Shown here piece after piece: positions 17,552 through 26,885 of a stretch of DNA of 64,000 nt. The stretch's first letter is position 1. Each line of letters starts with the position of its first letter. The stretch comes from Silanimonas lenta DSM 16282. GTDB taxonomy: Bacteria; Pseudomonadota; Gammaproteobacteria; Xanthomonadales; Xanthomonadaceae. The notes under the pieces were generated by a model. It saw nothing but the letters and a program-made list of their open reading frames with translations, was not told the origin of the DNA and did not search any database. Position numbers and translations under genes: made by a program. Location of the stretch: NCBI RefSeq assembly GCF_000429065.1, contig NZ_AUBD01000005.1:124001-188000 (forward strand), given 5' to 3'.

Positions 17552-18508
17552 ATGGGCCGGGTCCTCGTGGTCGGCAGCTACAACCAGGATCTCGTCTGGG
17601 AGGTGCCGGAACTGCCGGCCCCGGGCGAGACCCGCGCCGGCACCGCCTTCCGCAGCGGGCCGGGCGGCAAGGGTTTCAACCAGGCCGTGGCCGCCGCCCG
17701 GCTGGGCGCCCGCACCACCTTCATCGCTGCCGTGGGCGAGGATGCCCTGGCCGAGAGCGCCACAGCGCTCGCCCAGACGGAAGGCATCGAGGCCCGCTGG
17801 CAGCGCGTGTCCGGACAGGCCACCGGCACCGCCGGCTTGTTCGTGGATGGCGCGGGCCGCAACAGCATCGTGGTGGCCCTGGGAGCGAACGCCCACCTCA
17901 GCATCGCCCATGTCGAGGCCCAGGCCGATGCCTTCACCGGCGCCACCGTGTTGCTCGCACCGCTGGAATCCCCGCTGCCGGCGATCTGCGCCGCCATGCG
18001 CCTCGGCCGCGCGGCGGGCGCGCACACCGTGCTCAACCCGGCCCCCGTGCCCGCCGACCTCGCGGCAGACGCGCTTGCAGACGTCGAGTTGCTGACGCCG
18101 AACGAGACCGAGTTCTGCCTGCTGCTGCGCCAACTCGCCGATACCGCCGTCGATCCCGCCAGCCTGCATGGCCTGCCCGACGAGGCCCTGGCCGCGCTCT
18201 GCGCCCGGCTGCCGGTGCCGGGGGTGCTGGTGACGCTCGGCGAAGCCGGGGCCTTCCATGCCCCCGGCGCCCTGGGTCATGGCCCCGCCACGCGGGCGCC
18301 GGCCGCCGCGGTGAGGGCCATCGATACCACCGGGGCCGGAGATGCCTTCAATGGCGCGCTGGCCGCCGCCTGGGCGGAAACGCCGTCCGCCCCGGTGGCC
18401 ACGCTGCTGCCCTTCGCCATCGCCGCGGCCGGCCTGTCCACGGAACGGGCCGGCGCGGCCTCGGCCATGCCGCGGCGCGCGGACCTGCGCCACCGATTCG
18501 GGCTGTGA
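17552..18508 (+). CDS. rbsK: Ribokinase (PfkB family sugar kinase)
   Basis: A 318-residue PfkB-family kinase predicted to phosphorylate ribose to ribose-5-phosphate with ATP. The N-terminal VVGSYNQDLVWEVPELPAPGET and the GPGGKGFNQAVAAARLGA substrate-binding motif are ribokinase-like, and DTTGAGDAFNGAL (~255-267) holds the anion hole and catalytic Asp. Specificity for ribose rather than a nucleoside is inferred from the GGKGxNQA motif. It forms an operon with the nucleoside transporter. Confidence 0.88.
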   Translation: MGRVLVVGSYNQDLVWEVPELPAPGETRAGTAFRSGPGGKGFNQAVAAARLGARTTFIAAVGEDALAESATALAQTEGIEARWQRVSGQATGTAGLFVDGAGRNSIVVALGANAHLSIAHVEAQADAFTGATVLLAPLESPLPAICAAMRLGRAAGAHTVLNPAPVPADLAADALADVELLTPNETEFCLLLRQLADTAVDPASLHGLPDEALAALCARLPVPGVLVTLGEAGAFHAPGALGHGPATRAPAAAVRAIDTTGAGDAFNGALAAAWAETPSAPVATLLPFAIAAAGLSTERAGAASAMPRRADLRHRFGL

Positions 18509-18573
18509 AGGCGGCAGGTGTCGCAGCCTTGGGCTAGCATGGCCCGGCATCGATCGGAGAGTCGGAGGGAAGC

Positions 18574-19437
18574 GTGTTCGTCCTGATCGGATATGTGGTG
18601 GTCATCGCCTGCGTCTTCGGCGGGTTCATCCTTGCCGGCGGCAACATCATGGTCATCGTCAAGGCGGTGGCGGTCGAGGCGATGATCATCGGCGGCGGCG
18701 CGGCCGGCGCCTTCGTCGCCGCCAACTCGATGAAGACCATCAAGGGCAGCATCGGCGGCGCGCTCGGCCTGCTCAAGGGGCCGAAGTTCGGCAGGGCCGA
18801 CTACGTGGAGCTGCTGAAGCTGCTCTACGAGCTCTTGATGAAGATCCGCAAGGAAGGCCTGATGGCCATCGAATCGCACGTCGAGAACCCGGAATCGAGC
18901 GCGATCTTCCAGAAGTACCCGAAGGTGATGGCCGACCACCACCTGCTCGACTTCATCACCGACTGCCTGCGGCTGATGATCGGCGGCAACATGAACCCGC
19001 ACGAGCTGGAGGCCGTGCTGGAGGCCGAGCTCGAAACCCACCACAAGGAGGCCCACGCACCGGCGCATTCGGTGCAGGTGGTGGCCGACGGCCTGCCGGC
19101 CTTCGGCATCGTGGCGGCGGTGCTCGGCATCGTGAAGGTGATGGAATACGTGGGCAACTCGCCGCCGGAGGTCATCGGCCAGAAGGTGGCCTCGGCCCTG
19201 GTCGGCACCTTCCTCGGCATCCTGCTCGGCTATGGCTTCGTCGGCCCGGTGGCCGCGGCCATGGCGGCGCGCAGCGAGGAGGACGGCAAGCCCTTCGAGC
19301 TGGTGAAGACCGCCCTCATCGCCTCGGTGCGCGGCTATCCGCCGCCGGTGGCCATCGAGTTCGCGCGAAAGCAGCTGTTCTCCGACGTCCGCCCGAGCTT
19401 CGCGGACCTCGAAGCCGAGCTGAAAGGCGCGAAGTAA
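18574..19437 (+). CDS. motA: Flagellar motor stator protein MotA
   Basis: A 287-residue inner-membrane stator subunit with four predicted transmembrane segments: two near the N-terminus, a ~110-residue cytoplasmic loop (KGPKFGRADYVELLKLLYELLMKIRKEG), then two more (ADGLPAFGIVAAVLGIVKVME; VGTFLGILLGYGFVGPVA). The loop carries the charged residues that contact FliG. It starts with GTG, preceded by GGAGGGA. MotB follows 24 bases later. The length and C-terminal cytoplasmic helix match E. coli-type, proton-driven MotA rather than the shorter PomA. Confidence 0.95.
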   Translation: MFVLIGYVVVIACVFGGFILAGGNIMVIVKAVAVEAMIIGGGAAGAFVAANSMKTIKGSIGGALGLLKGPKFGRADYVELLKLLYELLMKIRKEGLMAIESHVENPESSAIFQKYPKVMADHHLLDFITDCLRLMIGGNMNPHELEAVLEAELETHHKEAHAPAHSVQVVADGLPAFGIVAAVLGIVKVMEYVGNSPPEVIGQKVASALVGTFLGILLGYGFVGPVAAAMAARSEEDGKPFELVKTALIASVRGYPPPVAIEFARKQLFSDVRPSFADLEAELKGAK

Positions 19438-19461
19438 GCGCCGGCCCGGGAGAGCGCCGCC

Positions 19462-20445
19462 ATGGCGGGGAAGGAAGAACAACCCATCATCGTCGTCAAG
19501 AAGAAGATCACCGCGGGCGGCCACCATGGCGGCGCCTGGAAGGTGGCCTATGCCGACTTCGTGACCGCGATGATGGCCTTCTTCATGGTGATGTGGCTCA
19601 CCGCCACCATGCCGCAAGAACAGCTGGGGGGCATCGCCAACTACTTCAAGAACCCTTCGGTGATCGAAGGCCGCTCGGCGGCCATGGCCCCGGGCGCCAT
19701 GGGGCCCGGCGGCGCCGGCGATGCTCCGGTGCGGATCTTCGACGCCACCAAACCCCCTGAGCCCGCCAAGGGCGAGACCGAGGGCCGCGAGGATGGCCGG
19801 CCCGCGCCGATGAGCGACGAGGAGATCGAGGCCCAGGCCCGCGAGATCGAGAAGCGCCGGCTCGAGGAGCTGATGCAGGAGCTGAAGGAGGCGATCGAGA
19901 ACAGCGCCTCCCTGCGCGCCTTCAAGGAGCAGCTGCTGCTCGACATCACGCCCGAGGGCCTGCGCATCCAGATCGTCGACCGGCAGAACCGGCCGATGTT
20001 CGATTCCGGCAGCTTCCGCCTGCAGAGCTACACCATCGCCATCCTCAACGAGCTGGCGCCCTACCTCGGCAGCGTGCCGAACCGGCTCAGCATCACCGGC
20101 CATACCGACATCACCCCCTTCGCCGGCGGCGATACCGGCTACACCAACTGGGAACTCTCGGCCGACCGCGCCAATGCCGCGCGCCGCGCCCTGATCAGCG
20201 GCGGACTCTCGCCGGACAAGATCGCGCGGGTGGTGGGCACCGCCTCGACGGTGCTGTTCGACCAGGAAAACCCCACCAACCCGATCAACCGCCGCATCAG
20301 CATCATCGTGATGAACAAGGCCGCCGAGGATGCGGCGCTGGGCCGCGCCGAAGAAGGCGAGGCCGACGCGGTGCCGGAAGGCGCGCCGGGCACCGGCGAT
20401 GGCGCCGCCCAGCCGCCGCCCGGCCTGCCCGCCCCCGCCGGCTGA
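19462..20445 (+). CDS. motB: Flagellar motor stator protein MotB
   Basis: A 327-residue stator subunit anchored to peptidoglycan. The short cytoplasmic N-terminus is followed by one transmembrane helix with the proton-binding aspartate D32 (AYADFVTAMMAFFMVMWL), the same position as in E. coli. A charged linker (~110-140, rich in Glu/Arg) leads to the OmpA-like domain (~180-285), with ITGHTDITPF and NWELSADRANAARRAL. The tail is Ala/Pro/Gly-rich. Paired with motA; no other flagellar genes are nearby. Confidence 0.96.
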   Translation: MAGKEEQPIIVVKKKITAGGHHGGAWKVAYADFVTAMMAFFMVMWLTATMPQEQLGGIANYFKNPSVIEGRSAAMAPGAMGPGGAGDAPVRIFDATKPPEPAKGETEGREDGRPAPMSDEEIEAQAREIEKRRLEELMQELKEAIENSASLRAFKEQLLLDITPEGLRIQIVDRQNRPMFDSGSFRLQSYTIAILNELAPYLGSVPNRLSITGHTDITPFAGGDTGYTNWELSADRANAARRALISGGLSPDKIARVVGTASTVLFDQENPTNPINRRISIIVMNKAAEDAALGRAEEGEADAVPEGAPGTGDGAAQPPPGLPAPAG

Positions 20446-20451
20446 CCCCCC

Positions 20452-21450
20452 ATGCGCATCGGTCCCCATGCCATCGCCCCCGCGGTGGTGCTGGCCCCCA
20501 TGGCCGGCGTCACCGACAAGCCCTTCCGCATGCTCTGCAAGCGGCTGGGGGCCGGGCTCTGCGTCTCGGAGATGACCACCAGCGACCCGCGCTTCTGGCA
20601 GACGCCAAAATCGCTGCGGCGCATGGACCACGCCGGCGAGCCCGAGCCGGTCTCGGTGCAGATCGCCGGCACCGACCCGGCCCAGCTCGCCGAGGCGGCG
20701 CGCTACAACGCCGCCCATGGCGCCGAGATCATCGACATCAACATGGGCTGCCCGGCGAAGAAGGTCTGCAATGTCGCCGCCGGCTCCGCCCTGCTGCGCG
20801 ACGAGGCGCTGGTGGCGCGCATCCTCGAGGCGGTGGTGGCGGCGGTGGATGTACCGGTGACGCTGAAGATCCGCACCGGCTGGTGCCGCGAAAGCCGCAA
20901 TGCGCTCGCCATCGCCCGCATCGCCGAGGCGAGCGGCATCGCCGCCCTCACCATCCACGGCCGCACCCGCAACGATTTCTACGAGGGCGAGGCGGAATAC
21001 GAGACCATCGCCGCGGTGAAGGCCGCCATCGGCATCCCGGTGATCGCCAACGGCGACATCGATTCGCCGGACAAGGCCAAAGCCGTGCTCGAGGCCACCG
21101 GGGCCGATGCGGTGATGGTGGGCCGCGCGGCCCAGGGCCGGCCCTGGCTCTTCCGCGAGATCGCCCACTTCCTCGCCACCGGCGAGTATCTTGCGCCGCC
21201 CTCGATCGCCGAGGTGCGCGAGATCCTGCTCGGCCATCTCGCGCACCTGCATGCCTTCTACGGCGAAGCCCAGGGCGTGCGCATCGCCCGCAAGCACCTC
21301 GGCTGGTACGCCAGGGGCCGCCCCGAGCACGCCGCCTTCCGCGCGGTGGTGAACACGGCCGAGACGGCAGAGCGGCAGCTCGCCCTGACCCGCGACTACT
21401 TCGACGCGCTGGCCGCCGGGGACGTGCCGCCCTTCGCCTCCGCGGCCTGA
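20452..21450 (+). CDS. dusB: tRNA-dihydrouridine synthase B
   Basis: A 332-residue FMN-dependent enzyme that reduces uridine at tRNA position 17 (DusB class). Motifs: VLAPMAGVTDKPFR at the N-terminus, INMGCPAKKVCNVAAGSALL with the catalytic Cys, VTLKIRTGW, TIHGRTR, IANGDI and VMVGRAAQGRPWLF (FMN phosphate). It begins six bases after motB. In many gammaproteobacteria fis follows dusB in one operon, but here the next gene lies on the opposite strand and its end overlaps the end of dusB by 55 bases. Confidence 0.94.
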   Translation: MRIGPHAIAPAVVLAPMAGVTDKPFRMLCKRLGAGLCVSEMTTSDPRFWQTPKSLRRMDHAGEPEPVSVQIAGTDPAQLAEAARYNAAHGAEIIDINMGCPAKKVCNVAAGSALLRDEALVARILEAVVAAVDVPVTLKIRTGWCRESRNALAIARIAEASGIAALTIHGRTRNDFYEGEAEYETIAAVKAAIGIPVIANGDIDSPDKAKAVLEATGADAVMVGRAAQGRPWLFREIAHFLATGEYLAPPSIAEVREILLGHLAHLHAFYGEAQGVRIARKHLGWYARGRPEHAAFRAVVNTAETAERQLALTRDYFDALAAGDVPPFASAA

Positions 21451-22508
21451 GCCGCCCTGAGCGCCTCATCCGCCCCGGCCGCCAGCGTGGCACTGTCTGA
21501 CGCCACCTGACCGGGATCGCCCTGCCAGATCCGCTGCCAGAGGGCGAAGAGTTGGCCCTCCTGCACCCGCGGCTGCGGGATGGCCCGTGGCTCGACCTCT
21601 GCCCAGCCCGCCGCCTCGCGGCGCGCCACGGCATGGGTGAAGAAGAACACCGGGTGCTGGCCCATGCGCAGGTCGGAAAGACGCAGTTCCCCTTCCACCT
21701 CGTCGGCACGCAAGAAGCCCTGCGAGAACCACAGCAGGCGCTGCACCGCCCACACATCCCCTGCTTCGGTGAGCAGGCCGCGCTCGAAGGCATGGGCCTC
21801 GAAGCGGACCGGCCCGCGGTCGGCCACCAGCGAGTACTGGCCCTCGAGATAGCCCTCCGGCGTGAGCACCACCACCCGCCAGAGCAGGGTATTGAAGGGC
21901 GTGGCCACGACGAGCCGGGGCGCATCGGCCTGCGGCGTGCCGGCCAGCGAGGCGGCGGCGATCGCATCCACCCGCTGCTGGGCGGCCAGCCCCCAGCCAA
22001 GATAGGCGGTGGACAGCCCGAGGCCCAGCGCCAGCGCCACGCCGGCATGCCGGGCCTCGCCGGCAAGAAGGCCAATGCATACCGCCGCCAGCAGCGGCAG
22101 GGTGTAGAGAGGATCGATGATGAACACGCTGCCGCCCATCACCGGCGGCGTGGCGAGCGGCCAGAACAGCTGGGTGCCGTAGACGGTGAGGCTGTCGAGC
22201 AGTGGATGGGTGGCGAGCGCCAGCAGGATGCCGGCGAGCCAGCCACGGGGCGCTTCACGCACCGCTCCCCACCGCCAGCGCAGCAGGGCCCACAGCAGGG
22301 CCCCGAAAGGCAGCAGCACGAACAGCGAGTGGCTAAAGCCTCGGTGGTAGGTCATGTTGCGCACCGCATCGCCGTAGTCGATGAAGACATCGAGATCCGG
22401 CAGGGTGCCGAGCGCGGCCCCGAGCAGCAGGGCCTTGCGGCGATGGCGGGCGGGCACGCAGGCCGCGCAGACGGCCGCGCCGAGCACGGCCTGGGAAACG
22501 GAATCCAT
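21396..22508 (-). CDS. YdjM/DUF457-type membrane-bound hydrolase
   Basis: A 370-residue protein of the YdjM/YbcI (LexA-binding, inner-membrane metal-dependent hydrolase, DUF457) family. The first ~170 residues hold four or five transmembrane segments and the family motifs D-x-D (LPDLDVFIDYG), HRGFSHSLF, THPLLDSLTVYG and DPLYTLPLL, whose His/Asp residues probably bind metal. The last ~190 residues form a soluble domain. The biochemical activity is not established. The last 55 bases overlap the convergent dusB gene, encoding a low-complexity Ala-rich tail that probably arose by run-on. Confidence 0.85.
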   Translation of the reverse strand: MDSVSQAVLGAAVCAACVPARHRRKALLLGAALGTLPDLDVFIDYGDAVRNMTYHRGFSHSLFVLLPFGALLWALLRWRWGAVREAPRGWLAGILLALATHPLLDSLTVYGTQLFWPLATPPVMGGSVFIIDPLYTLPLLAAVCIGLLAGEARHAGVALALGLGLSTAYLGWGLAAQQRVDAIAAASLAGTPQADAPRLVVATPFNTLLWRVVVLTPEGYLEGQYSLVADRGPVRFEAHAFERGLLTEAGDVWAVQRLLWFSQGFLRADEVEGELRLSDLRMGQHPVFFFTHAVARREAAGWAEVEPRAIPQPRVQEGQLFALWQRIWQGDPGQVASDSATLAAGADEALRAAQAAEAKGGTSPAASASK

Positions 22509-22550
22509 GATGGAATGCTCGCCGCCGCCGCGTGCGCGCCGGGTGAGCGG

Positions 22551-23405
22551 TCAGGCGGCGGCGGGCAGGACCTCGGGCTGAGGCGTGGGCGGGGCGGCCA
22601 CCGGGCGGTGCCCCCCGATCCCGCACGGCCGCGGGCCGAGCGAGCGCAACACTTCGCCGCGGTGGTCGAGCAGGTGGAGGCTGCCGTCGGCCTCTTCCAC
22701 CAGCGCCGTCAGGCTCTCCACCCAGTCGCCATCGTTGGCATAGACGAGCCCCCCGCGCTCCATCAGGGCCGGTCGGTGGATATGGCCGCAGACGATGCCG
22801 TCGAGCCCGCGGCGGCGGGCATCGTCGAGCCCCGCCTCGATGAAGCGCTGGATGTAGCGCTCGGCGGCCCCGCTCTGGCGCTTCAGGAAATCGGCCAGCG
22901 ACCAGTAGCGCAGGCCGAGGCGGCGGCGCAGGCCGTTGGCCAGGCGGTTGCCGGTGAGGATGCGCTCGTAGAGCCAGTCGCCGAGCTGCTCCTGGAAGCC
23001 ACCGAACTGGGTGAGGCTGTCGTAGTCGTCGCCATGCACCACCAGCAGGCGGCGGCCGTCGGCGGTGGTGTGGATGAGGCGCCGGCGCACGCTCATGCGC
23101 GGCAGCACAAGACCGCAGAAGCGCCGCACCGCGCGGTCGTGGTTGCCGGGCACATAGACCAGCTCGGTGCCGGCGGCACGCAGCCGGTGCAGGGCCTCGA
23201 CGACATGGTTCTCGGCCTGGCCCCAGCGGGCGCGTTTGGCCGACATCCACCAAAGATCGACGATGTCGCCCACGAGGTAGAGGCGCTCCACCTCGAGCCG
23301 GGCGAGGAAGGCCGCGAGTTCCCCGGCATGGCAGTGCGCCGAGCCGAGATGCACGTCGGAGAGGAAGGCGGCGCGGCGGCGGCGGAGCGAGGGCGTCCGG
23401 CTCAT
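22551..23405 (-). CDS. LpxH-like metallophosphoesterase
   Basis: A 284-residue calcineurin-type phosphoesterase related to UDP-2,3-diacylglucosamine hydrolase (LpxH). The two-metal site is complete: FLSDVHLG, GDIVDLWW, PGNHD, VHGDDYDS and CGHIHRP. It is longer than typical LpxH (~240), with a C-terminal Pro-rich tail. It starts at ATG 23405, which overlaps the stop of the acyltransferase gene (ATGA). This two-gene arrangement points to a lipid-phosphate substrate linked to the acyltransferase product rather than lipid A itself; that is inference. Confidence 0.85.
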   Translation of the reverse strand: MSRTPSLRRRRAAFLSDVHLGSAHCHAGELAAFLARLEVERLYLVGDIVDLWWMSAKRARWGQAENHVVEALHRLRAAGTELVYVPGNHDRAVRRFCGLVLPRMSVRRRLIHTTADGRRLLVVHGDDYDSLTQFGGFQEQLGDWLYERILTGNRLANGLRRRLGLRYWSLADFLKRQSGAAERYIQRFIEAGLDDARRRGLDGIVCGHIHRPALMERGGLVYANDGDWVESLTALVEEADGSLHLLDHRGEVLRSLGPRPCGIGGHRPVAAPPTPQPEVLPAAA

Positions 23406-25225
23406 GCGGCCTCCTGCCCGCCGGGCAGGCCAGAGGCCTCGCCGGCGATGTAGCGCTGGAACTTCTTTGGCCTGATCCGGTGCAGGTCGACCTCGATCAG
23501 CCCATCCACGCAGTTGGCGAAGTCCGGATCGACGCCGAAGGCGAGGAAGCGCGCGCCGCCCGGCTCGCACAGCTCGGTGTACTGCTTGTAGAGCACCGGC
23601 ACCCGGGCGCCGAGGGCCTCGAGGTTCTCGCGCAGCAGGCGGAAGCTCTGCTCGGCATCGAGCGTGGTGTAGCAGGGGGCCTCGGCGAGGAAGCGGAAGG
23701 GGTGGCGGGCCCGGGCGGGAGCCGTTCCGGCGGCAGCCAGCGCGCCGGGCGCGCCGAAATGCTGGCCGTAGTAGGCCACCAGATGCTCGCGGGCGGCGAT
23801 CGGCAGCTCGGCGCTGATCGAGACCGGACCGAACAGGTAGCGCACCCCGGGGTGGGCCCGCAGGTAGGCACCGATGCCGAGCCAGAGGTAGTCGAGGCTG
23901 CGCGAGCCCCAGTAGGCCGGGGCGACGAAGCTGCGCCCGAGTTCCATGCCTTCGGCGGCATGCGCCAGGGTCTCGGGGCCGAACTCGAACAGGCTGCTGG
24001 TGTAGAGGCCGGAGAGTCCGCGCGTGGCCAGTACCTCGGCCCCGCGGCAGACCCGGTAGGCACCGGCGATCGCCAGCGCCTCGGCATCCCAGAGCACGAT
24101 GTGCTCGTACCAGGTGTCGTAGGCATCGACATCGAGCGGGCGGCCGGTGCCCTCGCCCACGGCGCGGAAGCTCTGCTCGCGCAGGCGTCCCAGTTCGCGC
24201 AGCAGCAGGCTGTCGCTGCGCAGCCGCCCCACCCGGATCTGCTTGCCATCCGGAGTACGGCCGAGTTCACGCAGGGCCATCACTTCCTCGCGCAGCAGGC
24301 CGCGGTCCACCGCGTGCGCCAGCGGCATCGGCCCGGGAGGCGCCGTCTCGCGGCGGGTGCCGATGGCCTCCAGGGCCTGGCGGATGGAAGCCAGGGCCTT
24401 TGCCGTGTCCGGTGCCGTGCCGGCAGCCCCGCCCCCGGCCTCGAGCAGGCGCGGCAGGCCGACCCGGATGTCGATGCGCAGGCCGCGGGCCTTGAACATC
24501 TCGCGCGGCAGCAGGGCGGTGCCCATCGGCTTGTAGAGCGAGGACAGGCCGTAGAACAGGGCGGAGTTCCGCGCCTTGATGCGTACCGGCAGCACCGGCG
24601 CTCCGCTCTCGCGGGCGAACTTCACGAAGCCCGGGCGCCAGCGGCCGTCCTGCACACCGCGCCAGGTGAGGCGCGAGACCTCGCCGGCCGGGAAGACGAT
24701 CACCGCCTGCTCCGCCTCCAGCGCCGCGGATACCGCCTTCAGGCTCTCGCCGCTGGGCCGGCCACCGAGGATGCGCAAAGGCAGCAGCAGCTCGCGCAGG
24801 CCCTCGAACTCCAGCAGCAGGTCGTTGGCGAGGATCCGCACATCGCGGCGCACGCTGCCCACGAGGTGCAGCAGGGCCAGCGAATCGAGCGCCCCCAGCG
24901 GATGGTTGGCGACGATCAGCAGGCGCCCGGCCTGCGGGATGCGCCCGCGCTCCACGTGATCGACGGTATAGCGCACCCCGAGGTGCTCCAGCACCCCTTC
25001 GATGAAATCAAAGCCGTTGCGATGGGCGTTCTCGCCCAGCCAGGCATTGATCTCATCGAGCCGCGCAAGCCGGCCGAGCGATTTCAACAGTGGCTGCGAA
25101 ATGGCGGCGCGGCGGCCGCTGAACCAGTGGGGATAGCGTTCGGCGAGACGCTGTTCGAGCTGGATCACCCCTGCGGGCTCCACGGTGGTTTGCCGCATGC
25201 TGGCCGGGGTGCGCGACGCTGGCAT
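23402..25225 (-). CDS. OlsF-like bifunctional acyltransferase (ornithine lipid type)
   Basis: A 607-residue fusion of two lipid acyltransferase domains. Residues ~100-270 are a PlsC-like O-acyltransferase with NHPLGALD (a variant with five rather than four residues between His and Asp), FPAGEVSR and PVLPVRI. Residues ~330-600 form a GNAT-like N-acyltransferase of the OlsB/hemolysin type (AGAYRVCRG, LYTSSLFEF, ELGRSFVAPAYWGSRSLDYLW). The layout matches OlsF, which makes ornithine lipids by itself. The start is uncertain: ATG 25225 or ATG 25198, neither with a good ribosome site. It overlaps the phosphoesterase gene by four bases. Confidence 0.8.
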   Translation of the reverse strand: MPASRTPASMRQTTVEPAGVIQLEQRLAERYPHWFSGRRAAISQPLLKSLGRLARLDEINAWLGENAHRNGFDFIEGVLEHLGVRYTVDHVERGRIPQAGRLLIVANHPLGALDSLALLHLVGSVRRDVRILANDLLLEFEGLRELLLPLRILGGRPSGESLKAVSAALEAEQAVIVFPAGEVSRLTWRGVQDGRWRPGFVKFARESGAPVLPVRIKARNSALFYGLSSLYKPMGTALLPREMFKARGLRIDIRVGLPRLLEAGGGAAGTAPDTAKALASIRQALEAIGTRRETAPPGPMPLAHAVDRGLLREEVMALRELGRTPDGKQIRVGRLRSDSLLLRELGRLREQSFRAVGEGTGRPLDVDAYDTWYEHIVLWDAEALAIAGAYRVCRGAEVLATRGLSGLYTSSLFEFGPETLAHAAEGMELGRSFVAPAYWGSRSLDYLWLGIGAYLRAHPGVRYLFGPVSISAELPIAAREHLVAYYGQHFGAPGALAAAGTAPARARHPFRFLAEAPCYTTLDAEQSFRLLRENLEALGARVPVLYKQYTELCEPGGARFLAFGVDPDFANCVDGLIEVDLHRIRPKKFQRYIAGEASGLPGGQEAA

Positions 25226-25364
25226 GTCGCCGCGGTTGCAGCAGGATGACGTCCTCGCCCGTCCTTAACCAACGGCAACGCCGCCCGCGGCAGGATGCAG
25301 CCCGGGCGAGGGGGGTGTATCATCCGCGCCCATCCTTTCATCCGAATCAAGGGATATAAGACGA

Positions 25365-26606
<1,242 letters not shown>

Positions 26607-26654
26607 GCCGGGTGCCGCGGGACCATCCCGCGGCCGGCATCGACTCGCATCCTC

Positions 26655-26691
26655 CCGACGGCCCGCCCCTGCGGGCCGTCGGCGTTTCTTG
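26655..26691 (+). terminator. Rho-independent terminator of metK
   Basis: A 12-bp perfect stem (26655-26666 with 26671-26682) and a CCCT loop are followed by CGTTTCTTG. It sits about 50 bases past metK and before the ahcY promoter. Confidence 0.85.
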
Positions 26692-26722
26692 CGGCCTTCA
26701 TCCTGGGGCCGCAAGGCAGGAG

Positions 26723-26812
26723 TAGAATCTTCGCGCCACGCCCGCCGAGGGGCGCTGCACGCCGGAGACCAGAGCCCGGCTCAGGCTCGGCGGATGCCCC
26801 GCTCCCCGGGGC
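26723..26812 (+). promoter_or_regulatory. SAH riboswitch with promoter, upstream of ahcY
   Basis: TAGAAT (26723-26728) is a good -10 box with no clear -35. Just after the expected start, CCGCCGAG (26742-26749) pairs with CTCGGCGG (26786-26793) as P1. Within it the conserved cores GAGGGGCGCTGCA and CTCAGGCTCGG match the S-adenosylhomocysteine riboswitch (ahcY motif) consensus. A second hairpin GCCCCG / CGGGGC (26796-26812) follows. SAH binding is known to raise ahcY expression in such leaders. Confidence 0.9.
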
Positions 26813-26885
26813 TGCCATCCGAACGGCGCCCGATTTGCCACCACCGCCCCGCGCGCCGCGCGGCGGCAAATCCCGGAGACGAGGA

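Noticed and set aside
18277-21330. A 1017-residue open frame on the minus strand across motA, motB and dusB
   Set aside because: It lies opposite three well-supported genes, is rich in His, Gly and Arg as expected from the complement of GC-rich coding sequence, and contains no recognisable domain.
25226-25364. A SAM riboswitch before metK
   Set aside because: The ~140-base leader shows only a -10 box and no SAM-I, SAM-II or SAM-IV core that I can recognise.
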